From NCBI RefSeq assembly GCF_004359215.1, contig NC_090619.1, forward strand, positions 3,079,397 to 3,143,396: a DNA stretch of 64,000 bases, given 5' to 3'. The notes beneath the pieces were generated by a model, which saw only the letters and a list, made by a program, of their open reading frames with translations, made no database searches and was not told where the DNA came from. The DNA is from Bremia lactucae. Taxonomy: Eukaryota; Oomycota; Peronosporomycetes; Peronosporales; Peronosporaceae. Of the stretch, positions 30,269 to 42,563 are shown piece by piece (position 1 is the first letter of the stretch; each line of letters opens with the position of its first letter). Made by a program: the position numbers and the translations under genes.

Positions 30269-32242
30269 ATGTTTCGTAGGTTCAACAGTTCTTCGCCCGG
30301 CAAGAATGTCAACAAGTCTTCCGGTAACTCGCGCGTCTTCGCTGAGCAGGTGGCGCGCCAGTACGAAGTACAACGCGCAATGAATAGGGAGCGCGTGAAG
30401 GAGCTGGCGGCCATCGGTGAGCGTCGCGCTAATCAAATCATTCGTTTTGTGACGGACGGTGATCAAGAAGTGGTCGGTTCCGCTGCTGTCAACGCCGTCT
30501 TGCGCCAGCAGAAGGAGAATTTTACAATACACGAAATACACGACATAGAGGACGAGTTGCTGGTCATGAAGGGTGTCGTCCGTCTTCAGAACACCACGTG
30601 CGACGAGGTAATGGCATTGCTTTCGGGTCGTACGGCTTCTGAGGTCGATACTTTTTTGCAAGACCTATTAGGTGCGCAGCATGCAGCTGGGCAGGCGCTG
30701 CATTACACGGAGGTGAGTGCGGACGCTGGTAACGCGCCCGAACCCCCTACCGAGCCCAACACGCCGCTTACGCCGCAGACTCCATGTGGGTCTGTGCCGT
30801 CGTCGTCTTCCCTTATGGTGCAGTGGATGGCGCTTAACGACGTGCACCCACAAGCACCGCTTCGAGAATTTTTCTTTATGCGCTTTAATCAGGTCTTTAG
30901 CAATAGAGGCATCAATTCCCTCGGAGGCGGTGCGTCCTATGGCGTCTCAGTTATGGAGTCGATTGAGCTGCCCAGGTGTGGGCCTATTTTTTCGCAGAAT
31001 CACATGCAACGTCAGTCTCTGCGCAAGAGTGGCTTCGTAGTTGAGGCGTCCGAGGACAAGAGCTCAATTACCACGCGCGTGACGTTCTTTATTACGGCCC
31101 CGTACCGTTCGCATTCCCTGGAACAGGACCGAGCTTGGCTATTGCGTGTAGCCGGGTGTGTGCGTCTTGTACCCAGTGCAATCGTAAATCGTCGTATTCG
31201 CCGTAACCAGCTGCGCGACCGTCGAACATGGCATTTTCGCAACATGTGCTCCGTTTGCGGTAGCAACTTTTCTTTGTTCACACGTCGTGCACATCACTGC
31301 CGGATCTGTGGTTCCTCTGTGTGCTCCAAGTGCTCGGCCATCCGTCAGCGCTCCAAGTTTTCCTCAAGTACTCGCGTATGTATGGCATGCTTGAATGGCG
31401 ATCAAAATGGAGGATATGGCTCCTCGGGTGCGTACGAAAGCCGCAACGGAGCTGCTAGGTCCAGCGACAGCGGTGGAGCGTCATCAAGCCGTGGAAGTAG
31501 TGATGGTGAGTGCTTCGGCAGCGTAGCACACGTGACTTTAGAAGAAGCATTAGCGGGATTCACTATCGAGCCGACTTTGGCAGCGGAAATGTCCCGATGT
31601 CGAAGCAACTCGTCGAGTAGTTCTCTCAGTCAAGCTGAGAGTGGAAGCGGTGACGTGTGCGCCAACACGCCGTTTGACTATGAGCTGACATTTTTGAAAG
31701 GCAATCCTTGGCCTGATGCACCATTGACGTCGACGGAGGAGGAGCGCATTCAGGTCATTCAAAGGCTTAATTTGTCACAGGACTTTGCCAACACTATTAT
31801 TCGTGGATTACTCGAGTTGGCGTGTGCGACCATCAATTGTCACGTGGCCGCTGTTTCGGTGGTAACGAAATCGACAAGTTTGTTTGTGACCACGATTGGC
31901 CTTGTGGGTGACCAGGTCCCGCGCGACGTTGGCGTGGATGCCCACGCTATTATGTCGCGCGAGCCTCTAGTGGTGCTCGACATTCGGAAAGATATACGTT
32001 TTGCCAAGAATCCGCTAGCTCTGTCGATGCAAGTTAACTTCTTTTTGGGAATTCCGATTTTCATTAAGGAAACGGGTGTGGTGGTTGGTGCACTTTGTTT
32101 TGTTGACAAGGATGCTCGTAAGAGAATGCGAGGCTCAGACTTGCGTGCTTTACAGCTCATTGCGGCACGAATGATGGAAAAAATGGATGCTCAAAACAAT
32201 GAAATGACTGAAAAGATCACGGAGGGGGTTCGACTGTTGTAA
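30269..32242 (+). CDS. START-like/FYVE/GAF domain protein
   Basis: Intronless, 657 residues from ATG 30269 (two codons after an in-frame GTG). Domain order: Ser-rich start, a basic helical segment, a START-like lipid-binding region (about 80-310), a FYVE-type zinc finger (about 325-377) with CSVCGSNF, RRAHHCRICG, VCSKCS and CMAC, a Ser-rich linker, and a GAF domain (about 505-640). FYVE fingers bind phosphatidylinositol 3-phosphate on endosomes; here the basic motif has one residue inserted (RRAHHCR) and the WxxD motif in front is missing, so binding may differ. GAF domains often bind small molecules. Such combinations are numerous in oomycetes. Convergent with the BRWD/PHIP-like gene, stops 148 bp apart. 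Role probably membrane-associated signalling or trafficking. Confidence 0.85.
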   Translation: MFRRFNSSSPGKNVNKSSGNSRVFAEQVARQYEVQRAMNRERVKELAAIGERRANQIIRFVTDGDQEVVGSAAVNAVLRQQKENFTIHEIHDIEDELLVMKGVVRLQNTTCDEVMALLSGRTASEVDTFLQDLLGAQHAAGQALHYTEVSADAGNAPEPPTEPNTPLTPQTPCGSVPSSSSLMVQWMALNDVHPQAPLREFFFMRFNQVFSNRGINSLGGGASYGVSVMESIELPRCGPIFSQNHMQRQSLRKSGFVVEASEDKSSITTRVTFFITAPYRSHSLEQDRAWLLRVAGCVRLVPSAIVNRRIRRNQLRDRRTWHFRNMCSVCGSNFSLFTRRAHHCRICGSSVCSKCSAIRQRSKFSSSTRVCMACLNGDQNGGYGSSGAYESRNGAARSSDSGGASSSRGSSDGECFGSVAHVTLEEALAGFTIEPTLAAEMSRCRSNSSSSSLSQAESGSGDVCANTPFDYELTFLKGNPWPDAPLTSTEEERIQVIQRLNLSQDFANTIIRGLLELACATINCHVAAVSVVTKSTSLFVTTIGLVGDQVPRDVGVDAHAIMSREPLVVLDIRKDIRFAKNPLALSMQVNFFLGIPIFIKETGVVVGALCFVDKDARKRMRGSDLRALQLIAARMMEKMDAQNNEMTEKITEGVRLL

Positions 32243-32390
32243 AATACGCCAGCTCTTCAAAGTAAAATGAGCTCGTGATTTCGTTGTTATAGAATTTGAA
32301 ATTTGTGTTTATATTATGTTGATCCGTTGAATTCAATTTACAGACGTCAGTTCTTATCATGATCTTTTAAAAAGATACCGCTGGTTCGTC

Positions 32391-35300
32391 TTAACGCCAT
32401 TTCGCTATCTTTCCTTTCTTGCACTGACGAGCTGGTCGCCGCAGCCGACGCTTCCTTTCAACCCCATAGTCTGAATCATCGCTCGGATCGTCCTCGTCTT
32501 CAATCTCATCGTCGTCCTCTTCGCTCTCTGAAGAATTGCTGTGCCAGCTATCTTCCTCTTCTTCGGAAGTAGCGGCAGCAGGTTGAGAACGAGCTTGTTG
32601 GTTGCCAGGTCCAGTAGTGGATTGTAACTTCTTTTTCTTTGCGTGATTTTTATGGTTTTGGAGATGTACTCCGGCCGCGTCTAACAAGAACTTGACGCAG
32701 TATTTTTGCAAGTCTTGAACTAGTCCACCAATAAAAGAATCCCAACCATTGTAAGTGATTGCATTTTGAAACACTATTTTAACGTGAGCCTGCAAGATGA
32801 ATTTAATTGAGCTTAGAAAGACAGGTAATATCAATAAGTACGAATGAATAATGGTACTCACGAAGTAGTCGCGGAAGCTTCTGTACTTGCAGAGCTTGTC
32901 TCGTATTGTACCGAAATCCATTGGATGCAAAATAATCTCCGAGTATTGTGGGGCTACATCATTAGTCACAGGGTTCCCAAAGATGTCTGCCTTATCAGCT
33001 TCCATCAAAGCTTCGTGAAACACCATAAGAACCGCTTGCAAGTCCTCCTTGCACGCGCGCTCTATTATCGCACGATCTGTCATCGAGTATTTTTCAATCA
33101 GAGCTGGGTACGTCAGCAACTCGTGATTAAAACTTTGGCGTTGTCGTTTTCGTGAAGAGCTTCCGGCTCCAGGTGACGCAGTCATAATTGTTGCTCGAGG
33201 TGAACGACGCGTACGAGTCAAGACTAGCGGTAGTTCTGCGACTTCTCGATTCCGAAGTCGTCTAGGACCACTTGCTGCAGCAGTGCTTTCATCCATTCTA
33301 TTGCTGCCTGTCGACTGAGCTTGGCTGGTTTCGGCGCTAACAGACAATTCCTGTTCTGCAATGCAATCAACCTTTTTTTCCATTTCTTCGTCTGTTATTT
33401 CCTCCCTACTATGAGTGCGGAGACGTAATGTTCTCCGCGGCGAGGATATGTGCTCGGCAGTAATTGCAGGAGAGGCCACAGCAGCGGGCACGTCAAATGG
33501 AGTATTTTCAAGCGTAGCATCATTGCTAATAGTGGAACTTAGAGATGTTTGTGTTAACAACCCAACGTCAAGTAGCGCCAATTGCTGTTCTTCGGGGTCT
33601 TCACTGAAATTTGTCAAAAAGTCACTCGGAGGATACGAAAAAATAGCGCTAGCTCGCTCTGTCGCCGTTTCTCGTAGGGTGGCGTAACGCGTAAGATGTG
33701 GAAAATGTCGCTGCGCCTGCGTCAAAATAGCAGCGACCAAATTGCGAGAGTTTTGCGAGATAGGGCTCGATGGAATATTGTATGCCTCGCAGTTAGTACT
33801 CAGCAATCTTGCATCACCTAGAAAAGCTTCGACTTGACGATAATAACCGAGACGAAGTCGCTGTTGGATTTTTGTGAGATCAATTGGATTGGCAATTGAA
33901 ATGGGGTAATCTAGAAACGTTTCTTCATCGACGGGATACATAAAGTCTCGCGAAATTGATAAAGTCAAAATCTGATCCATGTCCTGTAAAAGTGCTTCAC
34001 ACTTTTCTCCAACGATATTCCGCGAAATGTAGAGCCTCGTCGAGCGCCTACGCAAGGAAAGGATCCTCTTTCCACGCCGTTTGTCTGCCGATGCCGACTC
34101 AATTTCCCATGGACACACACTGCATGTATCATCTTCGGGGTCGTCCCAATTAACGATCACACACTCCCACGGCGAATTTTCTTTAAAGCTACTAGTTGCT
34201 AAGGGCTTCTGTATAATGTTTTCTATTGTTCCATAAGATAATTTTGCCTCAATCTCAAGACCATGTTGATTTAGCTGCACAAACGGCATCTGAACCCGAT
34301 CTCCTACACACCAATTGCCACAGACACCACTCTCGTACACGTGATCAAGCACAAGAAAATTGGCTACATCGTTCGAGTGGTACAATAATTTAAAATGAAA
34401 GCGTGCGGTCGGTTCCCTCGCACTGGGAAGCAAATTTTCGTCAACGCTCGTGAAGTTTGCAAACGGGGACGACTCGGGAGTGAATAAATTTGCCGTGTCA
34501 AAAGATGTATTTTCTTTTGTCTCGCCTTCTTGTTCTTTCTCTTCACTATTTCTAACAATTTGACGTACAGCGGTAGTTGGCACAGCCAGCACCGCGATCA
34601 ACAATTCGCACTTGATGGTATTGCACCGCGCGTGCTCTCCCGCGGTAGGAAATACATATTTGACATCTACGACACGACATTTGACAGCATAAAATTTTGA
34701 CAATCGAGCGTAGTATCTTGGTTTTGGCATTTCTCCGTAATTTAAATATCCAGGATGTCCCTCTGGTAAGTATACCACGTAGTCACCAATTTGAGGAACA
34801 TACTGATGAATTGAACGTAAGCTGACTAATTGTAACCATTCACGATGGAACTTAAGTCCAAAGCGCTTAGAAGCCGGTTCGATAATAGCCCCTCCATTTT
34901 CTGCGAAAGGTTCGTCCGTCTCTTCGTGCCAAAGTCTTTGAGTGCGTCGACCTTGATGATCTGGGCAATAGAAGTGCAACTGGTCCACAGACCAGCCTAG
35001 ATTTATCGCACACTTCCAGTGATACGAAGCAGGACAAGCACTTACAGTGCATCCAATAGTAGCCCCGCGCCTACTGCATGCAACGCACACTAAAGAGCGT
35101 CCGCGGCGAATCTCTCTAGTCACATTATACCACTTACCATCTCGGTTAAAGCACAAAGGGGACGCAATCGCGCAGTGGTCATGCACAAAAACCCTTTGAG
35201 CGCCATAAATTAAGGGATGGACACCCATGCCATTCCCAGGCAGTTTAAGCATCGCGTCATCATTCCCAACACCACAGAACGCGCATGGAATCAATGCGTT

Positions 35301-38300
35301 ATCCGTATTTTCAGCTGGAGTAGGGGCCACGCCAAGCTGAACCCGTTTAGTATCAAGCATTTGGTCGTATGACATGCTTCGGTCAAATCGATCAAGTTGA
35401 TTGTCACCTATGATGACGCCGTCGTTTGACTCAACCACGACTTCGTCAAGAACCTCGACATTTCTAGCTTCTTGATCACTGATCACCCCATTTGAAGATC
35501 GATCTATATCAGACCCGTCACCATAATCATCTTCTGCTTCGCTGTTCACCATTAGTCTAGAACGCGATCTGGTGGCATTTCGTCTGATTCGCAACCGCCG
35601 TGGGGCATCTTCACGCTCCTTTTCTTCATTATCTGACTGCAATCTTCGACCATTACGCACTGAAAATCTTTCACGTGGTAATCCGCGTTGTCTTGTGCTA
35701 CGAAGGCGTCTCCGTCTATCATTACCGAAAGATATAGAAGCCTCTTCATCATCGCTTAAAGTGTCATCTTCGTCTAAATCTAGCTCGTCCTCGTCTTCAT
35801 CTTCTTCTTCCGCGGCGTGACGAGGTGTTGGCACCTCAAAATCTTCGTCATTCCGATCATCCTCACTTGAAATTTCAAGCTCAAGCACTGATGTGTCTCG
35901 CTCTTCTACTGGAGATGCACGTCGCCTTCGCTGCCGCGGATCTGCATTTCTTCTGGACCCAGATCTTCGATGCTGAAGCTCGGAGATCATTACAGGAGCA
36001 CCATTTAATCTGAATGATGTCCGAGCTAACGCCCTAACATCGGCAGCAAATTCTTCTTCTTGACCCCAGACGGTAATTTCACCCTTGACAATTGCAAGTG
36101 GAAAAGAGCATAATTCCTCTTCACCTTCAGGTGCGTGATGCACAGCACACTGAATTTCCGACTCGTAGCTTTGCAGAATTCGTAGACGCCGATTCTCTGC
36201 AAACTCCCGTGGGGTCCACATTTTGTTTGGCAATAAATGAGGAGGTTGATGTGGGTATTGAACTAAGGAGGCATCCATTAGTGGACCAGAGCCCATTAAA
36301 CTTGGCAGCTCTTGCGTTTCCCTATCGCGAACATTATAATGTCCATCGGTGATTAGCATGACATAATCGTGCGAAAAATACTGCTGCACAGGTGTTGCTG
36401 CGTATTGCTCTCCTGATCCTGTACCAAAGATAAGCAGCCGGCCAATTTGATCCGTAAAGCAGAACCCACTGCCATCCGGTGTAAACCCACCGTCAAGATT
36501 TGAAAGAGGCTTTGAATCTGACGATAAATTCGTAAATGACTTCAGCATACGGCCCGACGAAATATCCCATAGGAACACACGGCCATCGTATCCTGCTGTC
36601 AAGACAATACGCCAGTCTGTTGGGTGTGTACTTAAAGCAAACGCTGCATTCACGTGACCATTTTTCTTTTCCTTGTCAATCGCACCCAGCGTCATAATCA
36701 AGCTTCCGCTTTCTGGGTTCCAAATTCGTATTCTCTGCTCCCAATCTGGGTCTACAGACTCGTCATCAAGTTTAACGCTATGAAGAGTTATAAGCCGCTT
36801 GTCGTCATGCGTCCAGGCTACCATGTCAACAACGGGAATGGGCCTTTTGCGACAACGACCGCCATAAATAGCAGAAACACCATGATCCTCTTCAGAAGAC
36901 TCCTTCGCCATAAGAACAGCACACGTTAAGCATTTGTACTTCCGCTTCCACCTCCAAATTCGAGTTGCGCTGTCTTTGATAGAGGCAGTTACAATTCGGT
37001 CACCTCTATAGTTATATGCAATGCTCGACACCGGGCCTTTATGGCCTTTCATTATTGCAATTGGTTCAATGCTTGGAACGTCTTCGTCAGAAAGCGACGA
37101 TGATGGTAGGTCATTCTGCACCTGAGGAGGTTGCAAGGATCGAGGTGTCGACTCGCGCAACGTTCCTTCCGCAACTGATAGAATCGGTAAATTTAATGTA
37201 GCTTGCAAATGATCTCGAGCTTGCAGTGATGCCGGAACTAGCAGCGATTCTTGAGTCTGCAAAGGCAGCGGACTTTGAGGTTGTGTCGGTGCCAACATCG
37301 AATCGATCGTGGTTGGAATGGCCACAGCTTGAAATTGATGTGTTGGTTGCGAAGCTGGTGTAATTTCGGATTCATTTTGTAATGGCTGGAATGCATCACC
37401 ATAAATTGCAACAAGAGAGGGTCGAATTGACTCTACCAATTGCTGCTCCGTCACTCCGACCTCCTGTGGTTCATCAGTAGGTTGATACCGGGGCACTACT
37501 GTCGGCGCATTTAATGCGGATGCCATCGATATGTCCCACACGCGCGCAATTCCGTCATGACCTCCGGAGGCCAAAAAGTCGCCACAGCGACTAAATGTAA
37601 CACAATGGACTTTACAAGAACGAATTCCTTCACGACGAGCGTGTTTCATTGCGTAAATGGGATGTAGACTGAGCATATACGCGTGTAGCGAATACAGCCT
37701 CCGTGCAGTTTCAAGTTTTGTTTCTGGTTGTTCCGTCCGCGGAATTTCTGGTAACTTATAGCAAAAACAACGTCCGTCGTCCGAAGCCGTGACGATAATA
37801 TTACGCATTGGGTGAAATCGAACAGCATTCACGACACCAGAATGACCGATCAAGACTGCCACTGGGGCGCCAGTAGTGATTTCCCACACCCGAACTGTCT
37901 TGTCGTCCGATGACGATGCTAGTAGCGAATTTGCGTCATTCACCGCTAGATCCGTGATATTACCAACGTGTCCTCGTAAAGTGAACAACAAATCGCCTGT
38001 CTGCAGTGACCAAATCTTCACTAATCTGAGCCATTTGTATACAATAAATACCCAATTAGTCATCAAGACTAGCCAACGAAAAATAGTAGAAAAGGCTGTA
38101 CCTATCATCTGATCCAGTTATGACAATTTTGCCCACTTTATCGTATGCAAGACAATACGCCTGAATCTGCAAGTGTCCGCTCAATGTCTTTAAACGCCGG
38201 ATTCTGCTATACACATATGCCGGTGGTAGCTGTGAGTTCTGTTGCCAGCTTATTTCTCTTCGTTGCAGCAACGAAACTTGGTTTCGCCCTGTTCGTACGC

Positions 38301-39207
38301 ATGTTTGCATTAATCCAGCCTCTTTTGCCTCCTTCATCAACGTTTTCACCTGTTTCTCCGTCTCAATTTGCTCCTGTCGCAAGTGAAATAGTTGCTTAAA
38401 TGCTCGCACATCTGCAGCAAGCGTCGTAACTTTGTCTATACCGACACCATCAGTCCTTACAATCAGTTGCAACTCCTTCGGCAGCTCCTCTATTCGATTT
38501 GCTGATATATACCGGTGGTAACGCTCGTATTTCTTAATAACCTTTTCCACAACGAGTTGTGTCTTTGAGAAAACTCGCAGCTTGAAAAGCTGACGCACAA
38601 GTTCTTTGGCGACTATTATCCTCCCATCAAAGGACAAACGGACCTTTTCCGTCTTCACCCTCGAGCGAAGCAATAAACTGTTATTCTCCTTCATAGGCAC
38701 ATTTTTTGCGAAAGCGTTCACCTCCTTTTTTTCATCAAGGCTCGCGAACGACGCTGCTGCCCCCTGCAGTAATTGCATCAAGTGGCTGGATGAGATGTCC
38801 CGATGCCGCAGTCGGAAGTCCTCGAACGTAGCTGCTCGATGCTTTCCTGTCCAATCTATACCACTTTTTAACAATTGGTGCTCCGCTAGCTCTTCGATTA
38901 AGGTATCAGCCGTCCTCTGGCATACTGACCGACGCTTAAGAAAGTCCGCAATGAGAAAATAGACCTCGCTTTCGTCGACTATCGGCAACGAGGACCGTTT
39001 CTTACAGTCCTTCGCATCCTCACATTTTTCCTCTACAATGGTTTGATCACCAGATATTTCAGGTGCTGCGATTGCTGGAAGCTCCTCTCGCTCGCTAGAG
39101 ACGGCATCGCCCAGCCAAAAGGAAGCGGGTATGACGCCATCTGAAACCAATGGAAAATGCCCATCTGCATCATTTAGTGGACTAAGCGGCGCCGGGTCGT
39201 CCGCCAT
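32391..39207 (-). CDS. BRWD/PHIP-type WD40-bromodomain protein with extended PHD
   Basis: Three exons: 39207-38102, 38025-32862, 32789-32391, giving 2,222 residues from MADDPAP. Intron 1 (76 bp) restores the WD repeat GSDDR-LVKIWS; intron 2 (72 bp, GTGAGT...TTGCAG) lies in frame inside bromodomain 2. Order: LisH-like N-terminus (about 80-115), eight or so WD40 repeats (about 345-910), a Ser/Arg and acidic stretch (1050-1230), an extended PHD (about 1282-1392; PCAFCG...VHDHCA...CVACSRRGATIGC...YHWKCA...FYCPDH), a cryptic-Tudor-like region (about 1420-1670), bromodomain 1 (about 1711-1811, Asn in EAYNIP), bromodomain 2 (about 2020-2115, Asn in ITYNG) and an acidic/basic tail. BRWD/PHIP proteins read methylated and acetylated histones and can act as CUL4 receptors. 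The PHD between WD40 and Tudor parts is not in the animal members as I know them. Confidence 0.9.
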
Positions 39208-39409
39208 ACCGCCTAAGGTGACTCGGAGGTACACAGCCCGCTCAGGAATATGTAATGCAAATTGACGTCTTGCGTCTTTAGATGCAATGAATTCGGACTT
39301 ACAAGGAACGAATTATTATTCCTTCGCTTTTTTTAAGGTTTGGTGTAATTTTAGCAGCGTTCACACTTAATATTGTAAAGGCAGGCTCGCAAGTCAGCCA
39401 TATTGTATG

Positions 39410-39667
39410 TGTTGGAATCGGAGGGTACACTAGTGTAACCGCAGACGCAGTCCATACCTCTCGCAAAATGGCGATATGATTGTTTTTCTTCGCAGTTGTA
39501 CAACGTCTCCCTGAAATAAAAACCGATTAAACGATGGTTCACCCGACCCCCGTAGGATCTCAGATCGAAACCCCCGATTCACGGAGGGTTATGGAAAGAT
39601 GCATCTAAATAGTTAGATACAGAACAACTAACTTCTCAATACAAAACAGATCCTCACACAAATAACA
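39410..39667 (+). repeat. Copia 5' LTR
   Basis: 258 bp against 178 bp in its partner. The excess, about 80 bp, lies between GTGTAACCGC and GGTTCACCCGACCC. It is either an insertion here or a deletion in the 3' copy. Confidence 0.85.
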
Positions 39668-39749
39668 AACTATAGCCCAAAGAAACACGTCGCAGAGAAG
39701 TCCACACACTCCGAAAGCCAAGGTCGGCCAGGAACAGGACGACGGCCAG

Positions 39750-40760
39750 TATGTAGGTATAGATGAAGTCAAGAATCCAGCTAAGCCGGTGGACACGCAG
39801 GACAATCTCCTGGATCTCCTCACGGGCCTTGCCGAACGCATGGAGCGCCTGGAGGCGTCGCAGCAGCGACAAGAGGAGAAGGAGCGTTTCACGGGACGTA
39901 GATCAAGCGTGTTTGAGTCAGCCTTGGGACTCGGGAGGGCTATGGATCGGACGACGTTGGACCAGACGCCTCCACCACGGCAACAGCAGCCAATTTCACC
40001 GGCTACGTATTTCGGCGTGAAGCAACCGCTGACGCGTATCTGGAACACATGAAAAGTTGCTTAAAGGTGCCTGCGTGCCCTGAGGCATAGTGGGTGCCCT
40101 GACAGGCTGCTGATAGACAGGATGCGGCACGTAGTGCTGCGGCAGCTCTGGCTGAGGTGCTTGGGTCATTTCCACATTCATCGCAGCATTTCTGAACCCG
40201 TGCTCACATGTAAGCTCGGGATACACCATTTCGATGGCAAAGAGCTCTACCAGGGACTTGGCAGAGTTTTTTTATCGTGAAGAAAAAAGTTTGTACGGCA
40301 AATCCAGTTCGCGGAACGTGCGTGCGGATTTCAATGGACAGAGGAAGTGAAGGTGATATCCTCGGACACCATCTTGCCGGAATGGCGGAGAGATACTACA
40401 ATCAACAAGTTGAGGACTGGTGGTTGGAGGAGCCCACACTAGCGCACGTCATGCAGCGCTTGCTGCATACTTTCGCAACCAAGATTACTCCTGCGCAGAG
40501 TATGAAGATGTTCACGGCCCCGAAGGGCGTGAAACGTAGTTGGACGGAGCACTACCTATACTTGGTAGCGGTCAGCGAAGCGTGTGGTGGCGCGGATAAT
40601 TTGGTGCTGGACAACATTGTGCACTATGCAGATCCAGCGATGCGTGTATCGATGTTATCGCGGCTTAATTTGAACAGATTACTTGCGCCAAGCGGAAGAA
40701 CTGGCGCATTTCGCCCAGTCAACGGAGATCGAGCTTCGCGGGAAACAACTCGGGCGTGAC
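39750..40760 (+). pseudogene. Copia Gag, broken
   Basis: 39789-40052 reads MDTQDNLLDLLTGLAERMER with a coiled, Gln/Arg-rich N-terminus and ISPATYFGVKQ; 40277-40759 carries the Gag core, RYYNQQVEDWWLEEPTLAHV and TAPKGVKRSWTEHYLYL. About 200 bp between them (40053-40270) read as Gag-like protein on the minus strand (PQPELPQHYVPH), suggesting a local inversion or insertion. Confidence 0.65.
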
Positions 40761-41043
40761 GTTCTAAATGACGTTCACGAGGAAAGGAGCCAGGGTGGTG
40801 ATGCGGATTGTGTACTCACTATAGGCGATCTTGAATACGGGATCCAGTCGTCATCTGGTAAACGACGAGGAGCTGCTGGAAAGTCCGGAGGACTTTGAAA
40901 GTCAGTGCGTGGCCGCGGACGGCGAAGCACTGCGAGTGAAAACTGGAACCGCGATCCCAAAAAATACGTCTTGGGAAAAACGATGAAAGTGCGACTGCTG
41001 GACGCGCAGTACGCAGAGAATTTGAAGAGGAACATTATCTCCT
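40761..41043 (+). pseudogene. Copia Gag 3' end and protease region, degenerate
   Basis: No clear zinc knuckle or LDSGAS site is preserved. Reading frames are broken; the identity follows only from position between Gag and integrase. Confidence 0.4.
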
Positions 41044-42300
41044 ATGGCATTTTGGAAAAAAGGGGTTAAGATTGAGTATATAGGCTCGCACCGCATAATT
41101 GCACCTATGGCTGGAGGACCCGCAGTTTTTGAGGTGGAGAGACGCAACAATGTACTGATGATTCGTGCAGACGGACAAAAGAATGCGAGGAATGCGAGGA
41201 ACGCGAGGAACGTGCTGATGTCGGTGCTGGCGGAAGACCAGGACGATGTCGGATCAGACGTACAGACAGGAACATTAATGCACTTTCATCGTCGACTAGG
41301 GCACCTGAACTACGACACCATACTCAAGATGGCTAAGGACCCGATTTCCATTTTTACTCTAACTGATGAGAAGCGTGCTAATTGTTTGGCCTGTGCTCAG
41401 GGCAAGCAGACCAAAAATAAGCAAGCTCGGGAAGATAGTGGCAAAGATTCGCCTATAGACGTCATCGGGGGCGTAATCTGCTCGAACATGAAAGGTCCCA
41501 TGACTCCGCGCGATAGACTGGGAAATCGGTACATGATCAACTTCATCGATCATTGCACAAACTACTGCAGAGTCTTCTTGGCGAAGACTAAAGACGCGTC
41601 GGCACAAGATTTCAAGCACTTTATGGCTTTCTTTGAGAGGCGTTTTAATGTCCGTATTCACGTGCTGCGCACGGACGGCGGAGGAGAATACCAGACACTT
41701 GACTTGTTTTGTAATGATACCGGTATCGCAAGGCAAATAAGCAAACCGAGAAATCAAGCAATTACATAAAACGTGCGTAAACATCTGTTCTAATGTCCCA
41801 ATTTGGTGTGTCCACATCAATGCGCATCCAACGGCGTATTTTATAGCGGTTAATTCCTACAAGAAGTGTCTTTTTCGCATTTGCAGGGCGTTTTTTGGCG
41901 ATTGGGGTTGAGTCGAGTGGTGTAGGAAGTTTAGTCCGTGTTCCGGGGAAACGAACATGGTACGCAGCATGCTGTTTGCGTGTGGTCTGCCATTGATTTT
42001 CTGGGGGGACGCTGCTGAGTATGCGGCCTATATTCAAAACAGGAGTCCAAGTAAAGGTAACCCGGGAGGTAAGTCACCGCTGCATATGCTCACGAAGAAC
42101 ACCCCCGATTTTATGTGACATTATCGTGTTTGGATCACCGTGCACTGTGCACAAAGACGCAAGAAACAAGTCCTTAGGCGAGCGCGGCAAGCCTGCACTA
42201 ATCATTGGTCGGATGCTGAGTATACATCGCGAAAAACAAAGTGGTAGCTGTTACACAGCATGTCAGGAACGTGGAGACTCTCACGAACGTGCAGAATGAG
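41044..42300 (+). pseudogene. Copia GAG-pre-integrase and integrase, interrupted
   Basis: 41044-41769 has FHRRLGHLNYDTILKMAK with CLACAQGKQ (the HHCC zinc-binding segment) and an integrase core with INFIDHCTNYCRVF and RTDGGGEYQTLDLF. The first D of the core is not clearly kept (CSNMKGPM where DxxGPM is usual). At about 41757 coding similarity stops; about 190 bp unlike Copia follow, and integrase resumes near 41950 with MVRSMLFACGLPLIFWGDAA and IVFGSPCTVHK. The replaced part should hold the catalytic Glu. Confidence 0.75.
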
Positions 42301-42563
42301 CAGTTGAGGCGCGTACACCTCGAAGACTCGGAGGAGGCGAAATATGATGCCGAAGGCGCGGCTGCCGGCGGTGAAACGACGACTCGGAAGAAGAAACCCA
42401 AAAAGAAGAGCAGCTGGACGCGAGAAAGACATCAGACGAGGTCAGCGTCCAAAAAGGAACCTGCTACCGCAGTACAGCCATCAGCCAATGAGACTCTGGG
42501 AGATCCCGCCCCGGACATAGTGAACAGTGTACGGGAGCCGGACCGAAAAACTACGGGCAAGCT

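Noticed and set aside
35572..35820. Ser-rich plus-strand frame
   Set aside because: Antisense of the acidic Glu/Asp stretch of the BRWD/PHIP-like protein.
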